Shown here: positions 26,077 through 34,481 of the stretch, piece by piece
How the letters are laid out: every line of letters begins with the position of its first letter
Numbering within the stretch: the stretch's first letter is position 1
Assembly: GCA_029550525.1 (NCBI GenBank)
Contig: JAKPHF010000010.1
Location: 1-61,454, forward strand
Length of the DNA stretch: 61,454 nt
DNA from: Planctomycetota bacterium
Lineage (GTDB): Bacteria > Planctomycetota > Phycisphaerae > UBA1845 > PWPN01
Direction of reading: 5' to 3'
Made by a program: the position numbers and the translations under genes
The notes under the pieces: generated by a model
Database searches by the model: none
The model's input: only the letters and a program-made list of their open reading frames with translations
Told to the model about the DNA's origin: nothing

Positions 26077-26279
26077 GTTCATCTCCTTGATCGCGGGCTC
26101 GCCTGTCGAGCGCACGCGTTGAGCGGCGGACAAATCCATCTCCCGCCGCATCCGTCCTTTTGGATGCGCCGAGTCGTCCGGCGGTTCCGGCTTCAGGAGT
26201 CTACCCCGCGGCGGACGGCACGGCGAGCGTGTTATTCGCCAAGGTGGCTCGGTCATCTTCAGACGCTCGGAGCAGACGC

Positions 26280-27008
26280 ATGGCAAGTCGCACATCGGGT
26301 CGGCTTTCCGGTCGACCGGCCGTGGCTCGATCCTCCCGGCAGACGAACGCAAGTCGGGCTCGGCAGGGTGGCGAAACCCGCGATCGTTCGTCAGTGTCCG
26401 CGTCGGTGCCCGGTCTAGACGGGCTCGAGCCGCTGATGGACGGGGATGTGCCGGCATCGCTGGCCCGCTCGCCAGTTTTCCTGAGAATGCCTGCGGCTGA
26501 GCGGGCTCGTCTCGACCGCGAGATTCTCTTGCCGGGCCGACAACGGCGATCGCTGGAAGCGCTAACGCGGGAGTTCGACCTGCCCGGCAAGTACGGCATC
26601 TCCGCCGCTGTCCTCCGGACGTACGCGCGCAAGCTCGAACAGGTGGCGCGTCCAGTGGTCACGTCGCAGATTCTGGCCGGTGTGTTGGGGTGTTTGCCTG
26701 CAGCCTACCGCCGTAAGGTGGTCCAGGGCAGCGAGGTGATCCTCCTGAGCAAGGTGCTGAACGCGCTGGGCAAGGAGAAGAATCAACTGAGCGTGGCGGA
26801 GTTGGCCAAACTGGCCTCTGTACTGGGCACGCTGGCTCGCAGACCGTCGGGTTCAGCCGCCCGATCCGCCCGGGCGGGCCGGCGAAACGAGGGATCGTCC
26901 CTTGCCGGCGACATCGCGCCGGTCGATCCCGTCAAGCTGGCCGAATCGGTTCGCATGGTCTATGGACTGTCCTGGCCGCCGGAAGAATGCAAACAAGGGC
27001 CAAACTAA
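26280..27008 (+). CDS. Helical protein of unknown function, start uncertain
   Basis: The convincing part is residues from about 26436 on. It is helical, with RMPAAERARLDREILLPGRQ, GISAAVLRTYARKLEQVARP, VVQGSEVILLSKVLNALGKE and a KLASVLGTLA helix, giving about 190 residues. The alternation of short helices and the ISAAVLRTYARKLE stretch recall phage terminase-small-subunit or Mu-gp27-like proteins, but I cannot confirm this. The upstream 150 bp of the frame is Ser/Arg-rich and may be untranslated; starts at 26394 (GTG) or 26436 (ATG) are equally possible. It diverges from the DUF4139 gene and ends at a word-repeat block. Confidence 0.5.
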   Translation: MASRTSGRLSGRPAVARSSRQTNASRARQGGETRDRSSVSASVPGLDGLEPLMDGDVPASLARSPVFLRMPAAERARLDREILLPGRQRRSLEALTREFDLPGKYGISAAVLRTYARKLEQVARPVVTSQILAGVLGCLPAAYRRKVVQGSEVILLSKVLNALGKEKNQLSVAELAKLASVLGTLARRPSGSAARSARAGRRNEGSSLAGDIAPVDPVKLAESVRMVYGLSWPPEECKQGPN

Positions 27009-27009
27009 C

Positions 27010-27123
27010 TGAGAGCTCTTAGCTATCAGCTCTCAGCTGTCAGCTATCAGCCGGCAACTGGCAGCAGCCGGTTCGGATGTGAGCCGTCCCAACATACCAG
27101 TCCCTAGCCCCCAGTCCCCAGCC
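27010..27123 (+). repeat. Composite word repeats: AGCTNTCAGCT plus CCCTAGCCCCCAGTCCCC
   Basis: 27010-27052 is the agctatcagctctcagctgt family. 27097-27123 is a C-rich word array. Of the latter, 27101-27123 is identical over 23 bp to 45061-45083, which lies 18 kb away in another intergenic gap. Confidence 0.75.
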
Positions 27124-27229
27124 TCTCTGCTCCATGTTCCCCTCGCTGGCGACGCTGGCCGCATCTCGATAGAATGCCGTCCAAATCTCATCATCACCCC
27201 GTTCAGCTTTCGTTGGAAAGGAGACAGTC

Positions 27230-28018
27230 GTGAGGAGTAGTTCACACCGACTTCTGTGGTCCGGGCTTGTTCTTTCGGGGCTCGTGCTGAGCACGGGTTG
27301 CCAGAGTTCATCAACCATCAAGAGGGCCGGCCGTACGGAGGAAGAGCGTCAGAACGTCATCAAGCTCAACAACTTCGGCAAGGCGCCGGCCGATCGGCTG
27401 CGGTTCTGCTTCAATTTCCGCAACGAGGCGGTCGTTCGGCAGGATGTGGCCGTGGGCACGGTGTTCTATGGTGATTCGATCACCGAACTGTGGGAGTTGG
27501 ACGCCTACTTCGTTGGAAGCGATGGCGTCATTCTCAATCGCGGCATCAGCGGCGACATCACACCCGATATGTTCCGCCGGTTCGACGCCGACGTGCTCCA
27601 GCTCAAGCCCCGCAACGTCGTGATCCTGGCCGGCACGAACGACGTGGCCCACATGGTCGGCCAAAAGAAGTCCGACACCGAAATCATCACGGCCGTGTTG
27701 GACAACCTGGAAGCGATGATGAAGGCGGCCCGGGCGGAAGGAATCAACGTGTTCATGTGCTCAATTCTGCCCACCAATCCCGACACCCGCTTCCACGAAG
27801 ACAAGGCCCGCATTGTGCCTCAGATCAACCAGCGGCTCGAGAAACTGTGTGCGACGCACGGCTGCATCTATGTGGACTATGCCTCGGCCATGGCTGACGA
27901 GAAGGGCGAGCTGCGCAAGGACCTGGCCGACGACGGCTTGCACCCGCATTACGCCGGCTACGCGATCATGGCTCGCGTGCTTGAGGATGCCGCCAGGCGC
28001 AACAATCTGAAGCTGTGA
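27230..28018 (+). CDS. SGNH/GDSL-hydrolase lipoprotein
   Basis: The 262-residue product has a lipoprotein signal with lipobox LSTGC (Cys about residue 24), so it is likely anchored in a membrane. The SGNH catalytic blocks are in order: block I GDSITELWE (Ser), block II NRGISGD (Gly), block III AGTND (Asn), and block V DDGLHPHYAGY (Asp and His). Related enzymes remove acetyl groups from sugars or hydrolyse lipids and esters. With the sugar-binding proteins nearby, an acetyl-glycan esterase is plausible but unproven. A GTG at 27230 follows AAAGGAG with suitable spacing. Confidence 0.9.
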   Translation: MRSSSHRLLWSGLVLSGLVLSTGCQSSSTIKRAGRTEEERQNVIKLNNFGKAPADRLRFCFNFRNEAVVRQDVAVGTVFYGDSITELWELDAYFVGSDGVILNRGISGDITPDMFRRFDADVLQLKPRNVVILAGTNDVAHMVGQKKSDTEIITAVLDNLEAMMKAARAEGINVFMCSILPTNPDTRFHEDKARIVPQINQRLEKLCATHGCIYVDYASAMADEKGELRKDLADDGLHPHYAGYAIMARVLEDAARRNNLKL

Positions 28019-28023
28019 CACGA

Positions 28024-28174
28024 GTGAATGACGAATGAGGAAATCCCAATGACGAATGGCGAATCCGGAGGCGAACCACGCATAGCTGATACCGCACGCG
28101 AGCGGAGCTGTCTGGCCCACAGCCCGTAGCTCATAGCTTCCATTCGTCATTCGTCATTGGGTCATTCGACATTC
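28024..28174. repeat. Hairpin-forming GAATGACGAAT repeat
   Basis: gaatgacgaatg-type words (28024-28061) are mirrored by cattcgtcattcgtcattgg words (28141-28174). This gives an imperfect stem of about 35 bp around an 80-nt loop that itself contains an agctcatagct word. The same structure recurs at 29459-29575 and 53597-53704. Confidence 0.75.
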
Positions 28175-28190
28175 CTTTTCCGGGGGCTCT

Positions 28191-29450
28191 ATGACCAGCA
28201 GGCAGCGTGTCCAATCGGCCTTGAGTCATCGGCAACCCGATCGCATTCCACTGGAGTTCGGCAGCACGGCCGTCACCGGCATGCACGTGACGGCCGTCGC
28301 GGCTCTTCGCGAACACTACGGGCTGGAGAAACGTCCGGTCAAGGTGGTCGAGCCCTATCAGATGCTCGGCGAGGTGGATGACGAACTCGCCGAGATTATC
28401 GGTATCGACGTGGCCGGCGTGGCGCCCCGCACCACGCTGTTCGGCTTTCCCAACGAGAATTGGCGGGAATGGCGGGCGCCGTTCGGCCTGACCGTGCTCG
28501 TGCCCGAGGGCTTCCGCACAGTGACCGAGCCCAACGGCGATGTTCTCATCTTTCCGCAGGGCGACACCAGCGTGCCGCCGAGCGGCCGCATGCCGGCCGG
28601 CGGCTACTTCTTCGACACCATCGTCCGCCAGGAGCCCATCGACGATGATCGCCTGGACGTGAACGACAATCTCGAGGAGTTCCAGCCGGTCACGAAGGCG
28701 GACCTGGACCACTTCGCCGCGGCCATCGAGCGAGCGGCGGCGACGGGCCGGGCAGTGATGGCCTCGTTCGGCGGGACCGCCTTCGGCGATATCGCCCTCG
28801 TGCCGGCGCCGTTTCTCAAGCGGCCGCGGGGCATTCGCGATATTGCCGAATGGTACATGTCCACCGTGGTTCGCCGCGATTACGTGCACGCCATCTTCGA
28901 GGCTCAGTGCAACGTCGCCCTGGAGAATCTGGCCCGCATCCACGCCATCGCGGGCGACCAGGTGGATGCCGTCTTCATCTGCGGCACCGACTTCGGCACG
29001 CAGACGTCGGCGTTCTGCTCGGTGGAGACGTTCCGCGAGTTGTACATGCCGTACTACAAGCGGGTGAACGACTGGATCCATGCCCACACGAACTGGAAGA
29101 CGTTCAAGCATTCGTGCGGGGCGGTCGAGAATTTCCTGCCTTGGTTCATCGAGTGCGGCTTCGACATTCTCAACCCCGTGCAGTGCTCGGCCGCGGGCAT
29201 GGAGCCGCGACATCTCAAACGCACGTACGGTGACCGGCTCACGTTCTGGGGCGGCGGCGTGGACACGCAGAAAACGCTGCCCTTCGGCACGCCGCAGGAA
29301 GTCCGCGAGCAGGTGCTCAGCCGCTGCGAAATCTTCGGCGCCGGCGGCGGATTCGTCTTCAACGCCATTCACAACGTGCAGGCCCGCGTGCCGGTGGCGA
29401 ACATCGTGGCCATGATCGAGGCGGTGAAGGAGTTCAACGGCCTTCGGTGA
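28191..29450 (+). CDS. Uroporphyrinogen-decarboxylase-superfamily (MtaA/CmuA-like) methyltransferase
   Basis: This 419-residue TIM-barrel protein begins with the family's opening helix MTSRQRVQSALSHRQPDRIP. It has GIDVAGV, a conserved WREWRAPFG turn, and the late FKHSCGAVENFLPWFIECG motif, whose His-x-Cys pair corresponds to two of the three zinc ligands of MtaA/CmuA. The later Cys expected in MtaA is not evident: the equivalent region reads GGGFVFNAIHNVQ. At 419 aa it is longer than true heme-pathway HemE, and no other heme gene is near. Family members move methyl groups between corrinoid proteins and thiols or folates, so it may be a partner of the MtaB-like gene 20 kb away. That link is inference. 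Confidence 0.8.
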   Translation: MTSRQRVQSALSHRQPDRIPLEFGSTAVTGMHVTAVAALREHYGLEKRPVKVVEPYQMLGEVDDELAEIIGIDVAGVAPRTTLFGFPNENWREWRAPFGLTVLVPEGFRTVTEPNGDVLIFPQGDTSVPPSGRMPAGGYFFDTIVRQEPIDDDRLDVNDNLEEFQPVTKADLDHFAAAIERAAATGRAVMASFGGTAFGDIALVPAPFLKRPRGIRDIAEWYMSTVVRRDYVHAIFEAQCNVALENLARIHAIAGDQVDAVFICGTDFGTQTSAFCSVETFRELYMPYYKRVNDWIHAHTNWKTFKHSCGAVENFLPWFIECGFDILNPVQCSAAGMEPRHLKRTYGDRLTFWGGGVDTQKTLPFGTPQEVREQVLSRCEIFGAGGGFVFNAIHNVQARVPVANIVAMIEAVKEFNGLR

Positions 29451-29458
29451 CTGGTGTG

Positions 29459-29575
29459 TGAATGACGAATGACGAAAACCGAATGACGATTCGATGACGA
29501 AGCTCGAAGGGTGGGTCATAACGGCATTGCTTCGTCATTCGGGTTTCTTTCGACATTCGGATTTCGTCATTCGCC
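29459..29575. repeat. Hairpin-forming GAATGACGAAT repeat
   Basis: Left words (29459-29501) read gaatgacgaatgacgaaaac. Right words (29530-29575) read ttcgtcattcgggtttcttt and onward to ttcgtcattcg. It fills the whole gap between converging genes and may end both transcripts. Confidence 0.75.
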
Positions 29576-29578
29576 GCT

Positions 29579-30565
29579 TCACCACGCCCCGAGTTCACCG
29601 AAGATCTCCTCGATCAGGTCTTTGAGCGTCAGGATGCCGACGAACCCTCGGCGGGGATCGACCACGATGGCCATGTTCTCACGGCCCTGACGAAGTTGGA
29701 GAAGGGCCTGCGTGGCGGTGGCTCGGGCGGGAATGAACGTGGCCGGCCGAATGTGTTGCGCGAGCGGCCCGCCACGATCATCGGCCAGTACGTCGTAGAT
29801 GTTCACCACGCCCATCACATTGCGGCGATCGGGGGTGAGCACGGGCAGCCGCGAGTGGTTGTAACGGGCGACGATCTGCTCGAACGTTCGGCGGTCGGCG
29901 TCGGCCGGCAACGTGACGGCCAGTTGCCGTGGAATCATGATGCTGCCCACACGGACGCTCGAGAGGTTCATCACCCGCTCGACCATGCGGGCCTGTTCCT
30001 CAGTGAGCGGGCCGGCGGCGCTGGACTCGCGCAGCATACCGATGATCTCGCCGCGAGCGCCCCGCCAGTTTTCCTTTTCCTCCTGGCCGGTCCACTCGGC
30101 CAGCAGGCGGGTGAGCGACTCGAGCAGCCAGAGAATGCCCGTGTATCGGAAGAACAGGACGCACGCCTGGATGAACGGCGCTGCCGGGTACATGAGGCGG
30201 TTGGCTTGGGCGTGGAACCAGTTCTTGGGTACGACGTCGCCGAAGACGAACGTGATGGGTGACAGGATAATAGCGGCGTAAACGTCCGCGCGATCGCCGG
30301 GCATCCCGCTGGCGCTGACGATGAACGACACGGTGGCCACGGTCAGAAGGTAGTTCATCACGTTCTGCGTCAGGAGCACGGCCAGAACGCTTTGCTCGCG
30401 GCGATTGGTGAGTTCCAGGAGCGTCTGGGCGGAGCGGCGGCCCGAACGGCTGGCCTCCAGCCGAAGCCGCAGCCGGTTCACCGAGTACAACCCCATCTCG
30501 GTCGCACTGTAGAATCCGGCAACGAGCAGGAACAGCAGTGCGAGGACCGCCCACACGAAGGTCAT
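29579..30565 (-). CDS. CNNM/DUF21-CBS membrane protein without CorC domain
   Basis: The 328-residue product has a DUF21-type transmembrane N-terminal half. It starts MTFVWAVLALLFLLVAGFYS, followed by SATEMGLYS and the family's helix-loop V-L-A-V-L-L-T-Q-N-V-M-N, then F-G-D-V-V-P-K-N-W. Two CBS motifs follow (VGSIMIPRQLAVTLPADADR and the VVNIYDVLADDRGG region). It ends shortly after the second CBS, so the C-terminal CorC/HlyC transporter-associated domain is missing, unlike its neighbour. Such proteins are proposed Mg/Co efflux or regulatory membrane proteins. The start at 30565 overlaps the upstream gene's stop by 4 bp, so both are translated together. Confidence 0.88.
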   Translation of the reverse strand: MTFVWAVLALLFLLVAGFYSATEMGLYSVNRLRLRLEASRSGRRSAQTLLELTNRREQSVLAVLLTQNVMNYLLTVATVSFIVSASGMPGDRADVYAAIILSPITFVFGDVVPKNWFHAQANRLMYPAAPFIQACVLFFRYTGILWLLESLTRLLAEWTGQEEKENWRGARGEIIGMLRESSAAGPLTEEQARMVERVMNLSSVRVGSIMIPRQLAVTLPADADRRTFEQIVARYNHSRLPVLTPDRRNVMGVVNIYDVLADDRGGPLAQHIRPATFIPARATATQALLQLRQGRENMAIVVDPRRGFVGILTLKDLIEEIFGELGAW

Positions 30566-31836
30566 GGCCGGCCCTCCTTTCGCGACGGCGGAGGCGGCGC
30601 GGACTGCTGGTCGTCGCCGCGTTCGAGCAGCACCCATTCGACCCGCCGCCCGTCCAGCGACTCGACTGTGAGCTTGAGATTGCCCAGTTGCACCTCGTCG
30701 CCGGGCGCGGGCAGCCGGCCCAGCCGAGCCTGGATGAGTCCAGCCAGCGTGGTGACCGATTCCTCCAGGCCGCGGAAACTGAACTGCTCGGACCACTCGT
30801 GGATGCTGATCCCGCCCCAGACGCGGTAGCGCCGGTCGGCCAGCTTGATCCAGCGGGGCTTCTCGGGCGGACGGCCTTCGACGGCCAGGTCGCCCACGAT
30901 CTGCGAGGCGACATCCTCAACCTCGACCAGGCCGGTCATCTCGCCGTACTCGTTCACCGCGATGGCCAGGTCGGTGCGAGTGCGGCGAAAATGCTCAATC
31001 AGTTGCATGAGCGTGATCAGATCAGGAACGAACTTCACCGGCCGCACGAGCGTGCCCGGCTCCCGCGAGGGGTTCAAAAACAGATCCTTGGCGTAGACCA
31101 GCCCAACGATCTTGTCGATGTCGCCGTCATAGAGAGGAACGCGGGTGAGCTTGCGTTCGCGCAGGAATTTGCGGATCTCGGCCGGGCTATCGTGGATGTC
31201 GAACGCGACCACGTCCACTCGCGGAACCATGATGTCGTGCACGCGCAGCTCGCTGAGGCGGATGACCTCGCCCAGCATGGCGTTCTCGTCGGCGTCGATG
31301 ATGCGGCGCTGCTCGGAGAGCTGGATGAGTTCGTCGAGCTCTTCGGTGGTGACGTACTCATCGGGCGAGTGCGGGCCGGTGAGCAGCCGGGTAAGCGGCA
31401 TGACCAGCCCGTGCAGGAGGATCCAGATCACCGGAGCCAGCCCGATCTGCACGGCGCGAATGATCGGGGCGGCGGCGGGCGCGAACTTCAGACGCAGCAG
31501 GATGGCCGTGCTCTTGGGCAGGATGTCGCCCACCAGCGTGACCAGGAACGGGCTGACCAGACCCAAAGCCGCGCCGATCGCGGGCGTGCTGCCCAGATCG
31601 CGAAACAGCGACAGGCTGAGGGCGAAGATGAACATGTTGAGCGTGACGTTCCCGATCATGAGCGTCAACAGCACGCGGCGAGGGTGCTGAAGCAGCTCGG
31701 CGAGGATGCGGCCGGTCCGGCTCTTGCTCAGACGGCTCAGCTCGTAACGGCTGAGCGAGAACATGGCCGATTCCGATCCGCTGAAGAACGCGGACGCGGC
31801 CAGGAGAAGCAAGAGCAGGAGCAGTTGGAAAATCAT
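30562..31836 (-). CDS. CNNM/HlyC-family membrane protein (DUF21, CBS pair, CorC domain)
   Basis: The 424-residue product opens with MIFQLLLLLLLLAASAFFSG and the SGSESAMFSLSRYELSRL signature of DUF21. It carries V-G-D-I-L-P-K-S-T in the loop, two CBS repeats (VHDIMVPRVDVVAFDI, VGLVYAKDLF and AVNEYGEMTGLVEVEDV) and a CorC_HlyC C-terminal domain (ADRRYRVWGGISIHEWSEQF). Family proteins are linked to Mg/Co handling. It is the first gene of a two-gene operon with the CBS-only paralogue, and it resembles the third paralogue at 53705-54985. Confidence 0.9.
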   Translation of the reverse strand: MIFQLLLLLLLLAASAFFSGSESAMFSLSRYELSRLSKSRTGRILAELLQHPRRVLLTLMIGNVTLNMFIFALSLSLFRDLGSTPAIGAALGLVSPFLVTLVGDILPKSTAILLRLKFAPAAAPIIRAVQIGLAPVIWILLHGLVMPLTRLLTGPHSPDEYVTTEELDELIQLSEQRRIIDADENAMLGEVIRLSELRVHDIMVPRVDVVAFDIHDSPAEIRKFLRERKLTRVPLYDGDIDKIVGLVYAKDLFLNPSREPGTLVRPVKFVPDLITLMQLIEHFRRTRTDLAIAVNEYGEMTGLVEVEDVASQIVGDLAVEGRPPEKPRWIKLADRRYRVWGGISIHEWSEQFSFRGLEESVTTLAGLIQARLGRLPAPGDEVQLGNLKLTVESLDGRRVEWVLLERGDDQQSAPPPPSRKEGRP

Positions 31837-31981
31837 CGTGTGCTTCAGTCTACGGCAAGCCGGACCGCGCGACTATATGTCCCGGCGGTGCGGGGGGAGG
31901 GCGTCCGCCTCATGTCTTTCGCATTCGCGTTCTCGCAGCGCCTCTTGATCTGCCGAGCCGGCTCGCCGATGATTCTCGCCA

Positions 31982-33190
31982 ATGTCGATTCGATTGGTTC
32001 ATCTGGTGGATGAGAACACCCGCGAGGACGCGGCGCGGTTGTGCACGCTGCTCCTGCGCAAGCTGCCGACGGACGAGGTCTCGCAGCGGGTCATCATGAT
32101 GGGGACGCGGCCGGCAGATTTAGTCGTGCCCGAAGGCGTCGCCGTCCGCCAGGTGGCTCGGCCGCGAATCTGGCCGTTTCTCTGGGCGTTGCCGCTCCAG
32201 CGTCAGCTGCGCAGCGATCGGCCGGACGCCATTCTGGCGTGGCATTACGCGGCGGGGGCGGCGGCCGGACCCGAGTGGGTTCGCGCCTTGGCGGCCGTGG
32301 TGAGCGATCCCGACGATGCCCGCGAGACGAGCCGCTGGGCGCGAGCCGGTGGCGGCGGTGTTCTCGCGGAGGCGCTGGCGGGAATGACGCAATCCGGATC
32401 TGACGCGTTCACCGGACGCAGCGCGTTCGGCTCGGATGCAAGCGATGTCACGCCCTTCATCTGTCTCAATGGCACTGTGCGACGGCGGCTGGTCGAAGCA
32501 GGCGTGCCCATGGAATCGACGGCGGTGATTCGCCCGGGCGTGGACTTCGCCGAGATTCGCCGGGCTCGCGAAAGCATGAACCGTGAGCGACTCGGTCTGC
32601 CGGCGACCGGACGCGTGTTTCTCGTGCCGTCCCCGGCGTCGCGCACGGGCGGGCAGTACTACGCTGCCTGGGCGACCGCGATCCTGCAACACATCTGGCC
32701 CGACACACGCTTGATCGTGCCGGGCCTGTCTCGCGAGCAGCGGCGGATCGCGCGGCTGATCGAGAGCATCGGCGCCGGCGGCGTGTACTTCCTGCCCGGC
32801 GAGCGCCATTCGCCGGCCGAACTGCTCGCCGTCGCCGACGCGCTGATCGTGCCCGCTCTGGGCGACGTGCCCACCGGCTGGATCCCCTGGGCGATGGCCG
32901 CCGGCGTGCCCATCATCGGCTCGGCCGTGCCGTGCGTGACCGAGTTCATCGCCGACCGCCGCAACGGCTTCCTCTGTGCTCCCGGCGAGCCCCACACGCT
33001 GGCCGTGCGGATCCGCACCGCGTTCGAGTCGCCCGAGGCGATGGCTACCTGCGTTCAGACCGCTCGCCACGAGGCCTACGAGACGTTCCGCACCGAGCAG
33101 TGCGTGCAGGAGTTCCTCAAGGTCATTCGCAACCTGGCCGCCTGCCGGCCCGCCCTGGCCGGCGTCCAGGACGCAGCCATCGATGCTTGA
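31982..33190 (+). CDS. Family 4-type glycosyltransferase
   Basis: The 402-residue, probably cytoplasmic, GT-B fold protein transfers sugar from a nucleotide donor. The N-terminal half opens SIRLVHLVDENTREDAARL, a variant of the acceptor domain. The C-terminal donor domain shows TAVIRPGVDF, a LVPSPASRTGG stretch and the family pattern LPGERHSPAELLAVADALI. That is followed by IPWAMAAGVPIIGS...EFIADRRNGFL, where the EX7E-like region ends in a Cys-Ala-Pro-Gly-Glu. It does not sit in the exopolysaccharide cluster but may serve it. The tRNA-Val gene follows 130 bp downstream. Confidence 0.83.
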   Translation: MSIRLVHLVDENTREDAARLCTLLLRKLPTDEVSQRVIMMGTRPADLVVPEGVAVRQVARPRIWPFLWALPLQRQLRSDRPDAILAWHYAAGAAAGPEWVRALAAVVSDPDDARETSRWARAGGGGVLAEALAGMTQSGSDAFTGRSAFGSDASDVTPFICLNGTVRRRLVEAGVPMESTAVIRPGVDFAEIRRARESMNRERLGLPATGRVFLVPSPASRTGGQYYAAWATAILQHIWPDTRLIVPGLSREQRRIARLIESIGAGGVYFLPGERHSPAELLAVADALIVPALGDVPTGWIPWAMAAGVPIIGSAVPCVTEFIADRRNGFLCAPGEPHTLAVRIRTAFESPEAMATCVQTARHEAYETFRTEQCVQEFLKVIRNLAACRPALAGVQDAAIDA

Positions 33191-33247
33191 GAATGAGCAC
33201 TCGGCCGGCGTTTTAGAAGCCTCGGTTTCCTGCTCGATGGCCGGCCC

Positions 33248-33275
33248 TTGCCTCCGGGCGGATCCACGGTACAAT
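33248..33275 (+). promoter_or_regulatory. Probable tRNA promoter
   Basis: TTGCCT (33248-33253) and TACAAT (33270-33275) are separated by 16 bp. The mature tRNA begins 45 bp later. The boxes match consensus at 4 of 6 and 5 of 6 positions. Confidence 0.45.
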
Positions 33276-33320
33276 AAGGCCGGTCACAGCTTCTCGTGGA
33301 AGCGGGAGGCTTACGGACGC

Positions 33321-33394
33321 GGGCGTTTAGCTCAGTTGGCTAGAGCGTACGGATCACACCCGTAAGGTCACAGGTTCGAGTCCTGTAACGCCCA
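33321..33394 (+). tRNA. tRNA-Val, anticodon CAC
   Basis: All arms fold. The acceptor stem is GGGCGTT/AACGCCC, the D arm is GCTC-AGTTGGCTA-GAGC, the anticodon stem is TACGG/CCGTA around the 7-nt loop ATCACAC (anticodon CAC), and the T arm is ACAGG-TTCGAGT-CCTGT. The discriminator is A at 33394. It reads GUG codons. The 3' CCA is not encoded (the DNA continues with att), so CCA must be added by a tRNA nucleotidyltransferase. Confidence 0.96.
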
Positions 33395-33430
33395 ATTCCC
33401 CTGTTCACAACCCTTTACGAATCATTCAGC

Positions 33431-33682
33431 ATGTGTGGCGGTCTGTGCAAAGGTTGCGGCGGGTGCCCGGAGTTTCGGGCTTGGCATGCCGGGCAGGCGG
33501 CCACCATCGCTGTGGAGGTTCGCTGGCCGGCGTGCGACGCGATCCTGGAAGTGATCCAGGCCGCACCGGTTCGGATGCTCGCGGCGGCCGATGAGGCTCA
33601 GTACGGCATCGCCTACAAGGGCCGGGTTTATCCGCTGCACGGCGACCAGTCGTCCGGCCGGCATTTCATCGAAATCGGCTGA
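33431..33682 (+). CDS. Small protein with an N-terminal cysteine cluster, unknown
   Basis: The 83-residue product begins MCGGLCKGCGGCPEF, with four cysteines within 11 residues. A compact beta-alpha-beta-like segment follows (TIAVEVRWPACDAILEVIQA, EAQYGIAYKGRVYPLHGDQS). The Cys spacing could bind zinc or an iron-sulfur cluster. There is no signal peptide. The high G/C third-position bias supports coding. I cannot name a family. It sits alone, 36 bp after the tRNA, and the following 224 bp are empty of genes. Confidence 0.5.
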   Translation: MCGGLCKGCGGCPEFRAWHAGQAATIAVEVRWPACDAILEVIQAAPVRMLAAADEAQYGIAYKGRVYPLHGDQSSGRHFIEIG

Positions 33683-33906
33683 TTCACCGGCTAGAGTCCA
33701 CGGCGAGTCCCGACGAAGGCCGCAGCGGCGGAACGGAAGACTGCGCCGGCACTGGACGTTCGCCCGGTGGTCAGAGACAATCTGCGGGGCTGCACGGCCA
33801 CCGGAGGGCCGGGCGCCTGGAGTGCCGGCGGGCGCAAGGGCCCGGCCGGCTCGCGTGCCGAGAGTCAATGGACGCTGAAGATCACACGACCGCGGAGGAG
33901 TGACCG

Positions 33907-34374
33907 TTGAGTCCTGACGAAGATACATCGCTACCGCCATCGACCGTCCTGATCGTGGACGACAACCCTCAGAACCTGGAACTGCTCAGTGCGTATATCG
34001 AGGAGGTACCGAACATTACGATCGTTCCGGCCTCCAATGGAACCGAAGCGCTGGCCAAGGTGGCCCAGCACCAGCCGGATCTGATCCTCCTGGACATCAT
34101 GATGCCTAAAATGTCCGGCTTCGAGGTGTGCCGGACGCTCAAGGCCGATCCGAAGACCCGCGATATTCAGATCATCATGGTCACGGCCCTCAACGAGGTG
34201 GGCGACCACGAGCGGGCGGTGGATTGCGGGACGGACGAGTTCCTCACCAAGCCGGTCAACCGCATCGAGCTGATCACGCGGGTCAAGAGTCTTCTGCGGG
34301 TTCGCCATCTGAAGCGGCAACTGAAGCAGAAGTCGGGCGAAGGGACGATGGAGGCGGACGGCCGCGCCGATTGA
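33907..34374 (+). CDS. Receiver-only response regulator
   Basis: The 155-residue product has a CheY-type receiver with the acidic pair IVDDNPQN near residue 18, the phospho-acceptor in LLDIMMPKMSG (Asp about 63), the VTA switch Thr and the TKPVNR lysine. A short basic tail (RVRHLKRQLKQKS) replaces an output domain. This PleD-like receiver and tail combination often pairs with a separate histidine kinase or diguanylate cyclase, none of which is adjacent. TTG at 33907 is the chosen start because GGAGGAG ends 6 bp upstream. It is transcribed with the M16 peptidase gene 107 bp downstream. Confidence 0.9.
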   Translation: MSPDEDTSLPPSTVLIVDDNPQNLELLSAYIEEVPNITIVPASNGTEALAKVAQHQPDLILLDIMMPKMSGFEVCRTLKADPKTRDIQIIMVTALNEVGDHERAVDCGTDEFLTKPVNRIELITRVKSLLRVRHLKRQLKQKSGEGTMEADGRAD

Positions 34375-34481
34375 AGCGCCAAGCCTGCGGCTCGCACCGG
34401 GAGGGGGCGGGCTGGTGCCTGTGGCCGTCGTTGACGGCGTTGGGTTTGCGAAAGTCTGTCCTACTCAAGCAAGGATCGCAC

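Noticed and set aside
26160..26279. N-terminal extension of the helical protein from a TTG at 26160
   Set aside because: The extension is Ser/Arg/Ala-rich without structure, lies between divergent genes where a promoter is needed, and has no ribosome site.
28191..29450. HemE (heme-pathway uroporphyrinogen decarboxylase)
   Set aside because: The protein is about 70 residues longer than HemE and carries a His-x-Cys metal motif of the methyltransferase branch. No heme gene is adjacent.
30538..32013. 491-codon plus-strand frame across the CNNM gene
   Set aside because: It is opposite a well-matched membrane protein. The composition is His/Asp/Gln-rich antisense text.
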